DNA of 64,000 bases from Physcia stellaris (lineage: Eukaryota; Ascomycota; Lecanoromycetes; Caliciales; Physciaceae), in contig JABSSW010000023.1 of the NCBI GenBank assembly GCA_018902385.1, positions 558,001 through 622,000 of the forward strand. The letters are read 5' to 3'. The notes beneath the pieces were generated by a model. That model was given only the letters and a program-made list of their open reading frames with translations, did not search any database and was not told where the DNA came from. Positions 24,392 to 35,758 of this stretch are shown piece by piece; the first letter of the stretch is position 1, and each line of letters begins with the position of its first letter. The position numbers were made by a program, and so were the translations under genes.

Positions 24392-25151
24392 TCATGTTGC
24401 TAATCCGCTATTCTTGCGAAAAGACACTTTTTCAACTCCAACATTTTCAATACCACTTGAATCTGTCTTCAGCTGATACACATAAAGAACAAGCACATCA
24501 CCTTGGACCTATCAAGCCGCATCAGTTGATTCTGAAACTTGAAAAGCGCCCAAAACATGACGTACGTCCATCAGACAGAAGCTTGGGACAGGCTCATCCC
24601 CATCAGTGCACCACCCAGTGCTCACTGCCCCAGTAGCACTTCCCGGATTGACAAAGAACTTCCCTTCCAATTCATATGCCTCGAATTTGTGCGTGCCGCC
24701 CCATAGAAGGACATCGACGTCCATGTGTCTCGCGGCTATCAGCAGACTGTCGGCATCCCCTGGTGGTATTATTGTATGACCGTGAGTGAAGCCGATGCGA
24801 AGGGAGCCATGCGTGACAACCTTGGAGAGTGCTAGATTGGGTGCCTCAACATCGAAATCTCCTTTAACGATCTGAAGATCAGGCGCTATCTGGCGGAGGA
24901 AGTCGTAGCTTTCTTTGTCGGTCAAATTGCCTAAGCAGAGGATCTGACCGATCTTGCCTGGAGCCAGTAGCTTTCGGAACTGCAGCGTAGCTCAGTAACG
25001 TTCCAGGTGGCAGCTAGATGGATTTCGTACTTTGCCCGGTATCTCCTGCCAGACTGATTAGCCTGATGTTGTGGTGAAAGTGAGATCCTCATACTGGTGC
25101 TCGATCAGGAATGAAGAGGTCGCCCAGGACCAGTACTAATCTGGATGCCAT
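24392..25151 (-). CDS. VPS29: VPS29, retromer cargo-recognition subunit
   Basis: Four exons, 25151-25095, 25045-25031, 24979-24566 and 24508-24392. Exon 2 is a 15-nt microexon (EIPGK). Introns are 49, 51 and 57 nt, all phase 0, GT-AG, giving 200 aa. The metallophosphoesterase-like fold is evident: LVLVLGDLFIPDRAP, APGKIGQILCLGNL, IVKGDFDVE, GFTHGHTIIPPGD, LLWGGTHKFEAYE and the C-terminal VQGDVLVLYVYQLK. Vps29 binds Vps35 and Vps26 to sort cargo from endosomes to the Golgi and is thought not to be an active phosphatase. Here the first metal motif reads GDLF where most orthologues have GDLH, removing one ligand. The gene is divergent from the aminotransferase, with 590 bp between start codons. 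Confidence 0.94.
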
Positions 25152-25741
25152 GCGAGAGTTCTTTGATGCTCATTAGGACGACCGTTAGCACCCTTTTGCA
25201 ACGTCAATGGTGATTCGTTCAAAGATACTGGCTTCCACGTTATAATGCCACAACGGATTAAGGGCTGGCGTCATGAGGTCGGCAAAATCGTAAGTTTTCT
25301 CAGATTGGAGGGGGTTTTGGATTTCCAGTGCACGTATATCAGCACGGCATATCGGCCCGGATTGTCTAGCCTAGTTCTGTGTTGGTTTGTTTTCTCGGCC
25401 TTTTTCCACATGTGAAATCGTTGTCAATAAGGTAAGGTATCCATTCCTCCAAGCACAAGAGTCATGTCCGCCTTCACATAATCTCGGATTCAGTCAACAA
25501 GAGCAAAGTTCAACATCATCTGGCGTCGACTCTACATTGTATCGTTTTCACGCAGCCCCGACGGCCGGCTGTCGTCTTGACGTCACTCATTCTGGCCAAT
25601 CCACGGGCGAGACTGAGTCTCATCTCGCGGCACCTAGTGCAGAAAAGTAACATTAATCTGAATACACCGTTTTCGACGGAAAGGCTTGCAAGTAAACAGG
25701 ACGATCTTGAATATCAACCCTCTCGAGGCATAGTACCCAAC
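25152..25741. promoter_or_regulatory. Shared divergent promoter region of VPS29 and the aminotransferase gene
   Basis: 590 bp separate the two start codons, so both promoters and 5' UTRs must fit here. The frame of the aminotransferase is open upstream of its ATG (to about 25,577) but contains no earlier ATG. A non-ATG-initiated extended form is possible but not supported. Confidence 0.5.
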
Positions 25742-27029
25742 ATGGCAAGCAACGTAGATAGTGTCGCTTCAAGCCAACCAGATCATCCAGCACTATTGAT
25801 TCCAGGGCCTGTTGAATTCGACGATGCCGTACTGGGTGCTATGAGCCATTATAGGTGCGACCCGTGGTGGCTCACCTTCCGTGCCTGACGTTGATGATTG
25901 CTTCAGTCAAAGTCATGTGGGCGCACCATTCGTCGCCACGTTTGGCGAAACACTTTCTATGCTTCGAAAGCTCTTTCAAACGTCTAATCCTTCGTCTCAA
26001 CCTTTTGTTGTTTCGGGCAGCGGCACACTCGGGTGGGACATGGTTGCAGCGAATTTGGTGGAGAAAGGGGACGAGGTCTTAGTATTACACACAGGCTACT
26101 TCGCTGATTCGTTTGCGGATTGCTTCGAAACATACGGCGTTACTGCAACCCAGCTTAAGGCGTCTATTGGTGAACGACCCCAACTTCAAGAAATTGAAAA
26201 TGCTCTAAACCAAAAGGATTATCAAATGATTACTGTGACCCACGTGGATACGTCCACTGGTGTCCTGAGTGAAGTCGAGGCGCTTTCAGAACTTGTCCAC
26301 AGAGTCAGCCCCAATACTCTCATTGTGGTCGATGGTGTTTGCAGTGTCGGCTCTGAGGATGTTCAACTGGACAAATGGGGCCTCGATGTTGTCTTGACCG
26401 CGAGCCAAAAAGCCATTGGCTGCCCTGCAGGCCTCTGTATCCTCATGTGCTCCGAACGCGCCATGGCGCATTTTCAGGCTCGCAAGACCCAGCCAGCCTC
26501 CTACTTTGCATCATTCAAGAATTGGCTACCAGGTCAGTCGAAGTCTCTGGCTCCGCCGGGTTGATGATTAATTGACACTATCAAAGTGATGCAGAACTAT
26601 GAAGCGAAAAAGCCATCCTATTTTGCCACTCCTTCGCCGCAATTGATACATGCGTTGCATACATCGCTAACACAGATTCTATCACAGCCCCTCTCGAGGC
26701 GCTTCGCGGCGCACCGCGAAACTTCGCAACGTATCAAATCTGCCCTTATGTCGATGGGTCTGAAGCAGCTGGCCAGCAAACCTGAAAACCAGGCAAATGG
26801 TATGACTGCTATGTATCTACCAGAAGGCGTCAAGGCTTCTGACATCCTACCGAACCTACTCAAAAAGGGCGTGGTTTTTGCTGGAGGGTTGCACAAGGAG
26901 ATCGCCACCAAGTATATCCGATTCGGTCATATGGGTGTGAGTGTAATGGATCCCAACAGACCGGATATCGACAAGGCGCTTGAAGCACTCAAGACTATAT
27001 TGATCGATGTCGGGTTTGTATCGAATTAG
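25742..27029 (+). CDS. AGX1: Alanine-glyoxylate aminotransferase (class V, PLP-dependent)
   Basis: Three exons, 25742-25854, 25907-26532 and 26587-27029 (introns of 52 and 54 nt), giving 393 aa, normal for the family. It starts with the conserved LLIPGPVEFDDAVL. It has the phosphate-binding VVSGSGTLGWD (about residues 73-83), the THVDTSTG substrate loop, the VVDGVCSVG strand with the PLP-ring aspartate near 180, and the Schiff-base lysine in TASQKAIG near residue 206. The C-terminal domain carries IRFGHMGVS. The enzyme transfers the amino group of alanine to glyoxylate, giving glycine and pyruvate, and supplies glycine when glyoxylate is made. No C-terminal SKL-type signal is present (it ends VSN), so peroxisomal import by that route is unlikely. 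Serine-pyruvate activity cannot be excluded. Confidence 0.93.
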
Positions 27030-28874
27030 TCTTCGATAATTGCCTGTTGCAGCGCAAGATTAGTCAATCCTGGCTTGGAAAAGTGTAGAATTTACCTACG
27101 ATCGAGAGAAGCTTTAAGTATATCGCCTTAGACAAGTTCTTCACTCAATCATGAAAAACACCAGCTGGCTACCTTAGCGTGAGACACCTGTCGTTGACGG
27201 TTCCTTGTAGCTCGCAAAACAAGACACGCGGCAAGCGCAGGCGAGCGTCTAGGTACATATTATTGTTGACCCCGTTCCAGTTCAATTGATCAAAGATTAT
27301 CGAGAGGTTCGGGTATTGCATCAACGTCGCTCATGTATCGAAATAGGGGTCCTCGAGTTTGTTAAAGTTACAGTAGGGAGCCCAGTACGAATAATTACAA
27401 GAAGCGCTCACGGAATGCTTAATCGAGTATAGCGATCAGCGAAATGGCATTCATCAATGATCTTGCCAAAGCCCCATTAGTTGCGGGTCCATAAGCAACC
27501 GATCCCCCTTGTGGATCTATGCCGACAGAACAAGTTTTCCTCTCAATTACTTTCACCAAGACATTATTATTGACGTTTGCTGCAACGGTACGTTGCGTTG
27601 GCTTCGGATATGGTAGCGGGGTTGTCCTATTCACACTCGTTTCTCGTAAGACTAACCTCTCCCCAGGGCCATATGGCTCTGATAAAGGACTAAACACGTC
27701 CACAACGAGTCGACTGCCTTATCCACCATCCATATTGCAGGTATACTATCAGCTGGCGTGGGTCGGAAGTGCGCTATCTCGCTTGCAGAGCGTCTTTTGA
27801 TAGGTGTTTGATGGAAGCGCTAACAAGTAGTATCTCTGGAATAATCGATGGCAGAATCATCATCGATCTAATATTGCCATGGTGTAGCCCGCTCTTGTTC
27901 GAGTTGTGTCGCAAACAGCAAGCAGAGGCTAGTATCAAGCTGTAGATATATTGCTGAGCTAGCGTCGTATAGCATGCTGAGCCTCCTACTCATCATGGTA
28001 GAGCAACTGCTTGCAAATACATTGCGCGGATTCTATTCTCGTATGTTCGTAGTTGAGACTGGGTGATCGGGCTCTTTGCAGCTCTGGCTATGCTGCAGTC
28101 AGGTCTGTACGCTTAATCGTTTCACGTGATATCCCACGTTACCTTAGCTCATAGAAATAGGAACAGATCGCTTAGCGGGGCCAGTTTTCAAAGGACTTCT
28201 ACAACGACATCAGGGCAAAAGCCTACTGAAGATCAATTGCTCTAGACGAATACATGCGGCAGAAGGGGAGGAAGAGTGTACACAGAATGCTTCTAGTCAA
28301 ACTCAGAGGCGTAGAGGTTCGGGCTTCCTGGGTCGACCATCTTCCGCAGTCATGTAGATATGTTCTCACAGTGGAGGTACCAAACGGGCTTTGGCTGTTG
28401 CATGCTTACTGTGGTCATGCGGATTTGTGGGTAGCAATCCAGTAAATAATGGTGTTGCTGCCACCAGCTTTAGCCCTTGGCATCGTATTCAATGGTTGCC
28501 CTACTTTGCAGTGCTGATGCGGGCAGAGTTCTTGGCTCTAGCACTACCTCCGGTGTTGGATGATAATCTGTTTCTTACGCTGTATCTGCGTTTTGGTATA
28601 TCTTTCTTGAATCATAGGCCTTGCAGCTCGCAGAAGTACAGATTACTCTCAATGATTGCAGGAGCAGAGATGAGAAATTGAGTGAGAAAGAAGGCATACG
28701 ATGAAGAAATTAGCAGCGTTACTCCTTCCACTTGGCTCAGCCCAGAGCCACCGTTATAGCTTGCCATTTGCCACCCCTCTGTTGGGCGTCGCTAGGTCTA
28801 TCAGTCGTAAAGTTTGCAGACGACTAAAAGTCGTTTCCTCTTTTGCTTTCTTGCCTTACCGCTCATACCTGTGT
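27030..28874. other. Gene-free interval
   Basis: About 1.85 kb with no supported gene. A minus-strand frame at 27,419-27,703 ends in a short hydrophobic tail but has no ATG and no matching upstream exon, so it is not called. Confidence 0.4.
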
Positions 28875-29778
28875 CTATGAAATCATCGTTACAAAGGCTG
28901 CAGTTGATCCTAGAGGCCATATGAGCCTGTCCAAAACACTCTGCGCTCCTGGATGCCGTCTAACCCCTCTACTAATTGCCACCTCCCCAATTTTTGCGCT
29001 CCATGCTGTAGGTTTTCCCCAGGTTCTTTCATCGATGGGCACGTCTTCCCCAGTTCTGCTCGAATCAGCCCATTTAGCACCAGAAATGACAGCTGTTTGT
29101 GTTGGAGCTGGAGCATGGCGAAAAGGATTCTCTGTGGAAGGGATGGCGCCTGCATCTCGTGCATCATCTAAAGGCTGGGAGGGAACCGTAGCTTCTGCCA
29201 GCATCCTTGGTGGAGAAAATTGCGGCTGCACAGCTCGTATCGAACCATGGACGGCGAGTGTCTTATACTCGTACTCAAGACACTGAGACTTAGCACATCG
29301 TAGACCGAGTGGACAGCAGCCACCGTTAAGGGAGGAGGCACATGCAAAAGTATGTAAAGGACAGACTATTGTGGGCGTGACGTGAGAACATCGGACGCTG
29401 GATGGGCAGCACAAAGTCTGCGAGTGAGTGTCGAGGGTTCTGTGGCACGTTGTATTGACTGGACAGCAAATTTCCTGGTTGGCGTCTCAGATCACGAAGA
29501 CAGCCATAGAAGCATCAGTGCAAGCACGGGCTTACTGCATGACCTTGAGCCGCACAATCAGATTGGTCAATGCCGCAAACATAGCCTGTGACTCCACGCA
29601 GCTCTTCGTGAAGGGCCTCTTCTGGTAAAGGCGACAACCTAGAGCTCACCCGAACAGTCGATGTGCTGTTGCCCCGCGCGTTGGTTGGTTCCAGAACGTC
29701 CTGCAGAGATCGATCGCTGCTCCAAGCAGTGTGGCCAAGTATGCAAACGAGCAAGGCGGAAAGTGAGATGTGAGCCAT
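28875..29778 (-). CDS. Secreted or GPI-anchored cysteine-rich protein
   Basis: Two exons, 29778-29536 and 29474-28875, with a 61-nt phase-0 intron (GTAAGC donor, ACCAG acceptor), giving 280 aa. The first 20 residues (MAHISLSALLVCILGHTAWS) form a signal peptide. A conserved LSPLPEEALHEELR segment follows, then a cysteine-rich domain with repeated CC pairs: EICCPVNTTC, TLCCPSSVRC and GGCCPLGLRCAKSQC. The remaining half is Pro/Ser/Thr-rich, and the protein ends in a short hydrophobic stretch that could be a weak GPI signal. This is a common layout among cell-surface proteins of filamentous ascomycetes, of unknown function. The splice site is chosen because it joins the two cysteine-rich halves in frame. 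An alternative donor about 9 nt away would change only a few residues. Confidence 0.75.
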
Positions 29779-31659
29779 AATGTCTCCAGCACCGGTAGCA
29801 GGTAGGTGACATGGAAACTGAAGCAGGATCTAGAAAGCAGTAAAGGTTAGGAGGCCTATTGAAGGGCGCAGCAAGGTCTGGCAAAAGTATTTGAGAAAAA
29901 TAATAATAATGAATACAACTTAAGCATCCTGATACTAGGAAGTATTCAAAGGGTGACTTTGATGGTCTGACAATTGAAGGCAGTACATAACTTCACAGCT
30001 CCAGTAGAGCTTCATAGCTCCTACTTCGCTTATAGATAGTGAAACACAGGTCCGTCGTTACTTCCAGCTAGGACGATCATCTGATGCATTCTTATAATTT
30101 TAAAGTAAAAACTAGACAGCCATGGGCTGGGTACGACCTCACAATCACAATGCAGAGACCTGCATTATGATTCATCCACGGAGAAATGAAGAGTGTTTAT
30201 AGCTTGGAGATTTCACGTGGTCCACCATGGTACTAGTGGTTGGCTTCTACAAAGCGGTAGGAATGCAAGTAGCAAAGGCCGTGCTGGGCATGATTTGACG
30301 AACTCCCCTTGGCTCCATTCATTTTTGCCCTTGTAATCCGCATGAATGACATGGTTGAGGATCTCTCAGATGGCATAATCCATGAACAGGCGTCACGAGG
30401 TATGTTAGCTCTAGCTCGCTTTAATTATCTTCCGTGGCCAAGGTTCTGGAGGTCCAACGGAGTCCCCAATTCTATAATTCAAGTGCAGCTCGAGCAGTAA
30501 AACAGATTGAAACTCTCACATGGAGCTCGTACTACCTGAGAAATCTTCTCATCAATCTGCTCAGCAGCTGAAATCCACGGTGGTTGCTTTGGTTCACCGC
30601 CATCTTGTGCTAGTCTCGGTCAACTATGAAGAAGAACCTACGGAACGAATCGTCAATCATGGTGAGTAGCATTCTTCACATATGGATTTGCAAGTTGTTC
30701 TTATGTATCGAGTTCTCACATACCTAAATCCATACTAGTTTTCGAAGATCTTGATGGGCAGGCTACAGGCATTTGTCTAAACCCCTAGTAAAGGCGGTGT
30801 CTTGGGCCTTAACCCGAAACAACAGTATGGTGAGCGGTTGGTGGTTTGATTCCACTGTCCAATGGGAGGTGCTGACTACAGTCGGCGCTAACTGTTGGCA
30901 AGGTCCTTGGTAGGGTCAACTCATCTGTAGCTAGTGTATTACATTAGCTAGAAATAAAAACAATGCAATACGATATCGTAATGCTGGAATCGTCAATCAT
31001 GCAGGTTAAAGACAGACATAGCGCCGAACAAGCTCCACGTGCAGAATGCCTACAGCTGGGTTAGAACTAATAATAACCAGAGCAAGGATCCGCCTACAGC
31101 TACTACACGTATGATTCTCGAGTAACGTCTGCCAATGCGCCTAGTTCTAACGAAGGATACGCGCGGCTCTGTCGTCAAACGAGCCAACATGATCCCGCGA
31201 TATCTATTCTGGAAACAGAAGGCTGCCAAATTAAGCAGCAAAACATCTTATATGCAGATCGATCGCATCCACCAGAAACGATCAAAGTGCTTTGTCCTTA
31301 CTAAAATCTCCCCACAACTGCGTTACAAAAACTATACCTACACTTTCAGGCCTTTTCTTTGAACCTGCGAAGATGGTATCACCTACCTTTCCACGTCGGT
31401 AGTATGAGTAAGTGGTAGCATTATTTGTGGATCACGCCGCTATAGAGATCTTCTCGGTTTTGTTAAGATGTCGCTTATATCGCCGGCTTTTGGTCTCACC
31501 TCGAAACCCATTATGCGTATGATAGTAACCGCCGTTGACTTCCATGCGCTATGCTGCGATCATATTTGCGCAACCATAACAGGGAAGCAGGGCGAGACAA
31601 CGGGGAGCACAGTGATTATAAAAGGATTAACAGCGATTGAATACGCATCAGCAACAATA
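29779..31659. other. Gene-free interval
   Basis: About 1.9 kb between divergent secreted-protein genes. Only short unsupported frames. A 15-bp word GAATCGTCAATCATG occurs twice, at about 30,648 and 30,989, without other shared sequence. Confidence 0.4.
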
Positions 31660-33132
31660 ATGTCGTCGTCGTCGTATCTTCCGTCATGGTTTACTTTCGG
31701 CAACACGATCCTGGCCTTTCCCCGAAGCATCGAACCATTGGCGCCGGATTTCCATAATTGTGACGCCAGGTATGGGACAAATCTCAAAACTAAGGAGTGT
31801 AAGTGGGCAGTCGCATCTATGCCACGAGCACGAGAGGGTGCAGAAGTCGAATGGGCCGTCAACCATCAGGGCGCGCTATATACACTCCCAATGACCCTCA
31901 ATGGCAAGAAAAAAGGTAATTAGTGTACTATTATCCAGTACTCATAGAAAGAAGTCACCAACGAAATATATAGAGAATTGCGCAGTGTCCATTGAGGCAG
32001 CTGGACCTAAGGCCCACTACGACGTTGGTGTCTACAATCCTCCATTCACGTTAAAAGCATCTCCTTTTCAGCTTCGAGGGCTTGCTGCCAATATTGTCAA
32101 CACTTGTGTGAGAGACAAAATAGGCCGAGACGGAAGACCCATGGAAGGCAGCGGTGGTAAAGGGGGCTTTGCAACGAACCAAATTCAAAATTTGGCTGAT
32201 TACGTTCAAAACACTGATGACCTGTCGACTTACCGTAAGTGATGCCACCGTCACTTTGATCTCATTCCTCTAGCGACGGAAAGGGGCTGCCTACAAGAAC
32301 TAATCCGATCCACAGCTTGGAATTCGACTTACTTGACAGTCACGGTCCATCCCAAAGGTCGAGATCCTCCTCAGGCTGGCAATTACGATCCTTCAGTCGC
32401 TGTCCTTGTTGCAGAATACCTTAAATTTAGGCAGAGGGGTACACCTCGCGATTTGTGGAATAAACTGAACAGAGCCATCGGCGATTTCACGCTACGGACT
32501 CAGAAGATGCATGCCGGCGGCAAGACTACGCCATGGTGGGGGGCAACCGCTGGAATGGCCGATAAGATGTCTTATGAGTGTGACGCTGAACTAAAGGCTC
32601 CTGCGCAAGTTGATTGTGCTCAAGTGGAATGGAGCGAACTAGGTCCAGACGAAGAAGATGTTGCTCTGGGTCCCACGTTATCTAGAATTCTGACCTCCAG
32701 TATGTGTTGCATCAAATTGTTTCTCATTGTCAGGCGACGAGTCAGGTGTACGTCGAACTAGATGCTGACAATCGTTGCTTGTGACAGACACGTGCCAGCT
32801 TGTCATTACCGCTGCGGTAGCCACCGTCGTCAATTGGGGGCAAATTCGTGTAGCCTTGGATACACTTCTCAACGTCTGCGTCGCCAATCCAATCCAGCGA
32901 CCTACCGGGGGTCGAGCGTATGTTGGAACACATGCAGGCGTTAGCGGTGGTATATGGGGACGACAGCTTAACAACATTACGACCGACGCATGGGCAAGCG
33001 GTCTAACAGGTGAGTTTTGACAGAACGAGTCCATGTTCCCATGATTATACAGAAATGTACTCATCCCACTCAGGGTTGAATGCTCTTCCGACTGGAATCA
33101 ATATTACGGTGTCTGCTACACCCCCCGGGTGA
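31660..33132 (+). CDS. Probable secreted protein of unknown function, multi-exon
   Basis: Coding blocks run 31660 to about 31915, about 31955-32234, 32316-32699, 32787-33009 and 33074-33132. The last three introns (81, 87 and 64 nt) are clean GT-AG and keep phase; the junction near 31.92 kb could not be resolved with consensus sites, so the gene may be misread there or non-functional. The start MSSSSYLPSWF leads into a weakly hydrophobic head. Conserved-looking blocks are NCDARYGTNLKTKECKW, SIEAAGPKAHYDVGVYNP, RGLAANIVNTCV, WNSTYLTVTVHPKGRDPP, ALDTLLNVCVANPIQ and LNALPTGINITV. Spaced cysteines suggest an extracellular protein. It resembles hypothetical proteins of plant- and insect-associated ascomycetes, from memory; no function is known to me. 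It is the last gene before the AT-rich border. Confidence 0.65.
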
Positions 33133-33430
33133 TAGCGGTAACCATGGCGCTTGCTTGCTTGGTAGAAGGACGTTGAATCAGCATCCACCCCAATATGGGG
33201 AATTTCGACTATCTGTACCATTCGTGAAGATCATACTGTCGATAGAAAATGCTCAACCCGTTAAAGTATCGCTGGTAGAGCTTTTCTTGCAGATGAACCT
33301 TATTGGCACCTTCATCTTCATGACTTTCTTCTTCTGCTATATACTCGCTCCTGGATGGGGAGGGATCACCAAAGCGTGGAGCTCATCGGACGTTACTGAC
33401 ACTCTCACTAGAAGATAGAAGTGCTTAACG
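33133..33430 (+). other. 3' flank of the secreted-protein gene
   Basis: About 300 bp of normal composition. A frame at 33,080-33,418 overlaps the last coding exon out of phase and is regarded as chance. Confidence 0.4.

Positions 33431-33522
<92 letters not shown>
33431..33522. repeat. (AATC)23 tetranucleotide microsatellite
   Basis: 92 bp of uninterrupted AATC, 23 units, followed by GATCGATATC. It sits exactly at the transition from normal composition to the AT-rich compartment. Confidence 0.95.
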
Positions 33523-33523
<1 letters not shown>

Positions 33524-34886
33524 ATCGATATCTGTGAAACGATAAAACGACAAATTTGATTAATAGAATTCGAAAAACAATAATGTAAATGCAATCGAAT
33601 TGCGAATAATTTGTGATTAACAAACGACAATTCACGTATTATCAACGAATTTCAAAAAAAACGTTTCGACGCGCAAAAACGTTGTCAAATTCGAAATGAT
33701 TTACACGAATTTTATTGTTATCGTTTTAATTTTCAATTTTGTTTACTGATTTTATTCGCATTCAATTAATGAAATTTAACGTATTTTTACGCGATTTTTT
33801 TTTTCATTGCAATTATCATTATTTCATCAAATTTACGTGTATATGTGTATAATTCAATAAAAAATTTCGATAATATATAAACATTCAATAATCGAAATAT
33901 AATTACATTCGAAATTTATTTGAAATTATTAAAATGTTTTTAAATGTTTTTAAACGTTTACAAATTTCATTATTGATTAAAATATTCGTATAACAATTTT
34001 TTCGAATCATGATAATTTTTGAAACATTTATGTAACACGCATAAATTTATTTTATATATTATACAATAATCAAACATTTTACGATTCGAACAATATTGTA
34101 TGTTGACATTTTTGAAAACACATATTTGACGTTTTCGAAATTACGTGTAAGAATTAATCGAACAATTATTTTACACACAATAAATTGATTTAATATATTT
34201 TAACGATTAATATATAATATTTAAATTTCGTAAAAGTTTTGCAATCAATTTTTGAATAAATACACATCGATTTCGATAATTGAAATTTTTTTTGTAATTG
34301 ATAACGATTTCAAACGATGTATACGTTTGTTACGATTAATTTTCACATAAAATTGAAATCAAAATATTTTAATCAAAAAAAATTAAAGTTTTCGCAAAAT
34401 TTCGACACAATTCGTCGAAAAAATATTTCATTGTTTATCGATTCGAAATCGAATCGATTTTGATCAAAACGTTTGAAACGTTTAAAATCGATTTTTAATT
34501 TTTTTGATCATTTTACATAATATTTGAATCAATTTCATGTTCGTAAAACATATTATCAAAAAATTTTAATCGATTTCGAACGCATAAAATTCATGCAATA
34601 ATACATTTTATCGAAAAACGATAAATGTTTTTGTATTATTGTATTATGAATATTATGAATTGAACACATATGAATTTATCGAAACATATTTGTTCGATTT
34701 CATATTATTTTTGCATTTTTTATTCGTTTTATTCAATATTATTTTTAATATTGTCATGAAAAAACGATAACATTGTTTATCTGTATCAATAACAATGTTT
34801 TTAATCTTTAAATAATTGTAAACAAATTTGACGAATTTAACAAATTGTTATTATGTCACGCGCAGTACGCGATTTTTTTTGACGTT
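33523..34886. other. AT-rich, C-before-pyrimidine-depleted DNA without recognisable genes
   Basis: About 1.36 kb of very AT-rich sequence with stops in all frames. The dinucleotides CpT, ApG, CpC and GpG are almost absent, whereas CpA, TpG and CpG remain common. Whatever repeat it came from is no longer recognisable by eye. Confidence 0.6.
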
Positions 34887-34891
34887 TTCGT

Positions 34892-35074
34892 TGTGACGAA
34901 CATATTATGTGTTTGAATTTTGATAAATGTTTGAATTTTTATCTTATCACATCGAAATTCGAATTCGAATTTCGTTATAATCAAATCTTTTACATATGTT
35001 TTGTTCGATTTTCATAATTAGTTTTGCAATTTAGAATTCTGTTCTTTATTCATATCATTGCATGACATTTTACA
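34892..35074 (+). repeat. R1 left (5') LTR
   Basis: 183 bp, starts TGTGACGAAC and ends TTTTACA. The same sequence recurs at 44,465 and, inverted, at 48,316 and 59,847, always 183 bp long. Confidence 0.88.
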
Positions 35075-35758
35075 TTATTTTAAACTTTTACAAACTCAAT
35101 CGAAATATGTTTTCGTACATGTTTCATCATAGTTTGTAGCAAACAATTGAATCGAATATTGCGTATTTCGCAACAGAATTTCGTCGATCAAAATCAAATA
35201 TTTGAATCATCAACGAATTTCGATTTTTCATTTTACACGTTTATTCAAATCAATACATCTATTTATCGCTCGTTTGTAATACGCGAAATTAAACAAACAT
35301 TCACATTTTTTTTCTTCAAAAAATCGATTTCGAAATCTCATATCAAATTTCAGAATCGTCACAATAATTCAGCATTCGAATCATTTATTTGTTTCGAAAA
35401 CTTTTCAAATTCATATTTATTTATTTAGCAAATCAAGACTTATTTTCTGTTTCGATGATAACATCAATAAAATTTCGAATGACAATTTTACGAATCGAAC
35501 TTTTAAACAAAACTTTCTCGAAACATTCAATCAATATTCAATATTTACATCGTCATTTCTATTGAAAAATTTTTCGAAATTTTTATTTATTTTCTTAGCA
35601 AATCGATCGTCTTTTTCAGCTTTCGCGATAAAAAAAATGCATTGTTCAATTTGTCACGTCGATTTTTTTTACAGATTTCACGAATAATTTCTTACAAAAA
35701 CATTATAGTGAATTTTATTTTTGTTTCATAACAATCATGAAAAAACAAATCAAAAAAT

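Noticed and set aside
27419-27703. Minus-strand frame ending in a hydrophobic tail, like a GPI-anchored protein end
   Set aside because: No ATG, no signal peptide, no upstream exon and no recognised family.
33080-33418. A 112-codon plus-strand frame with a hydrophobic stretch
   Set aside because: It overlaps the last exon of the secreted-protein gene in another phase and shows no independent support.
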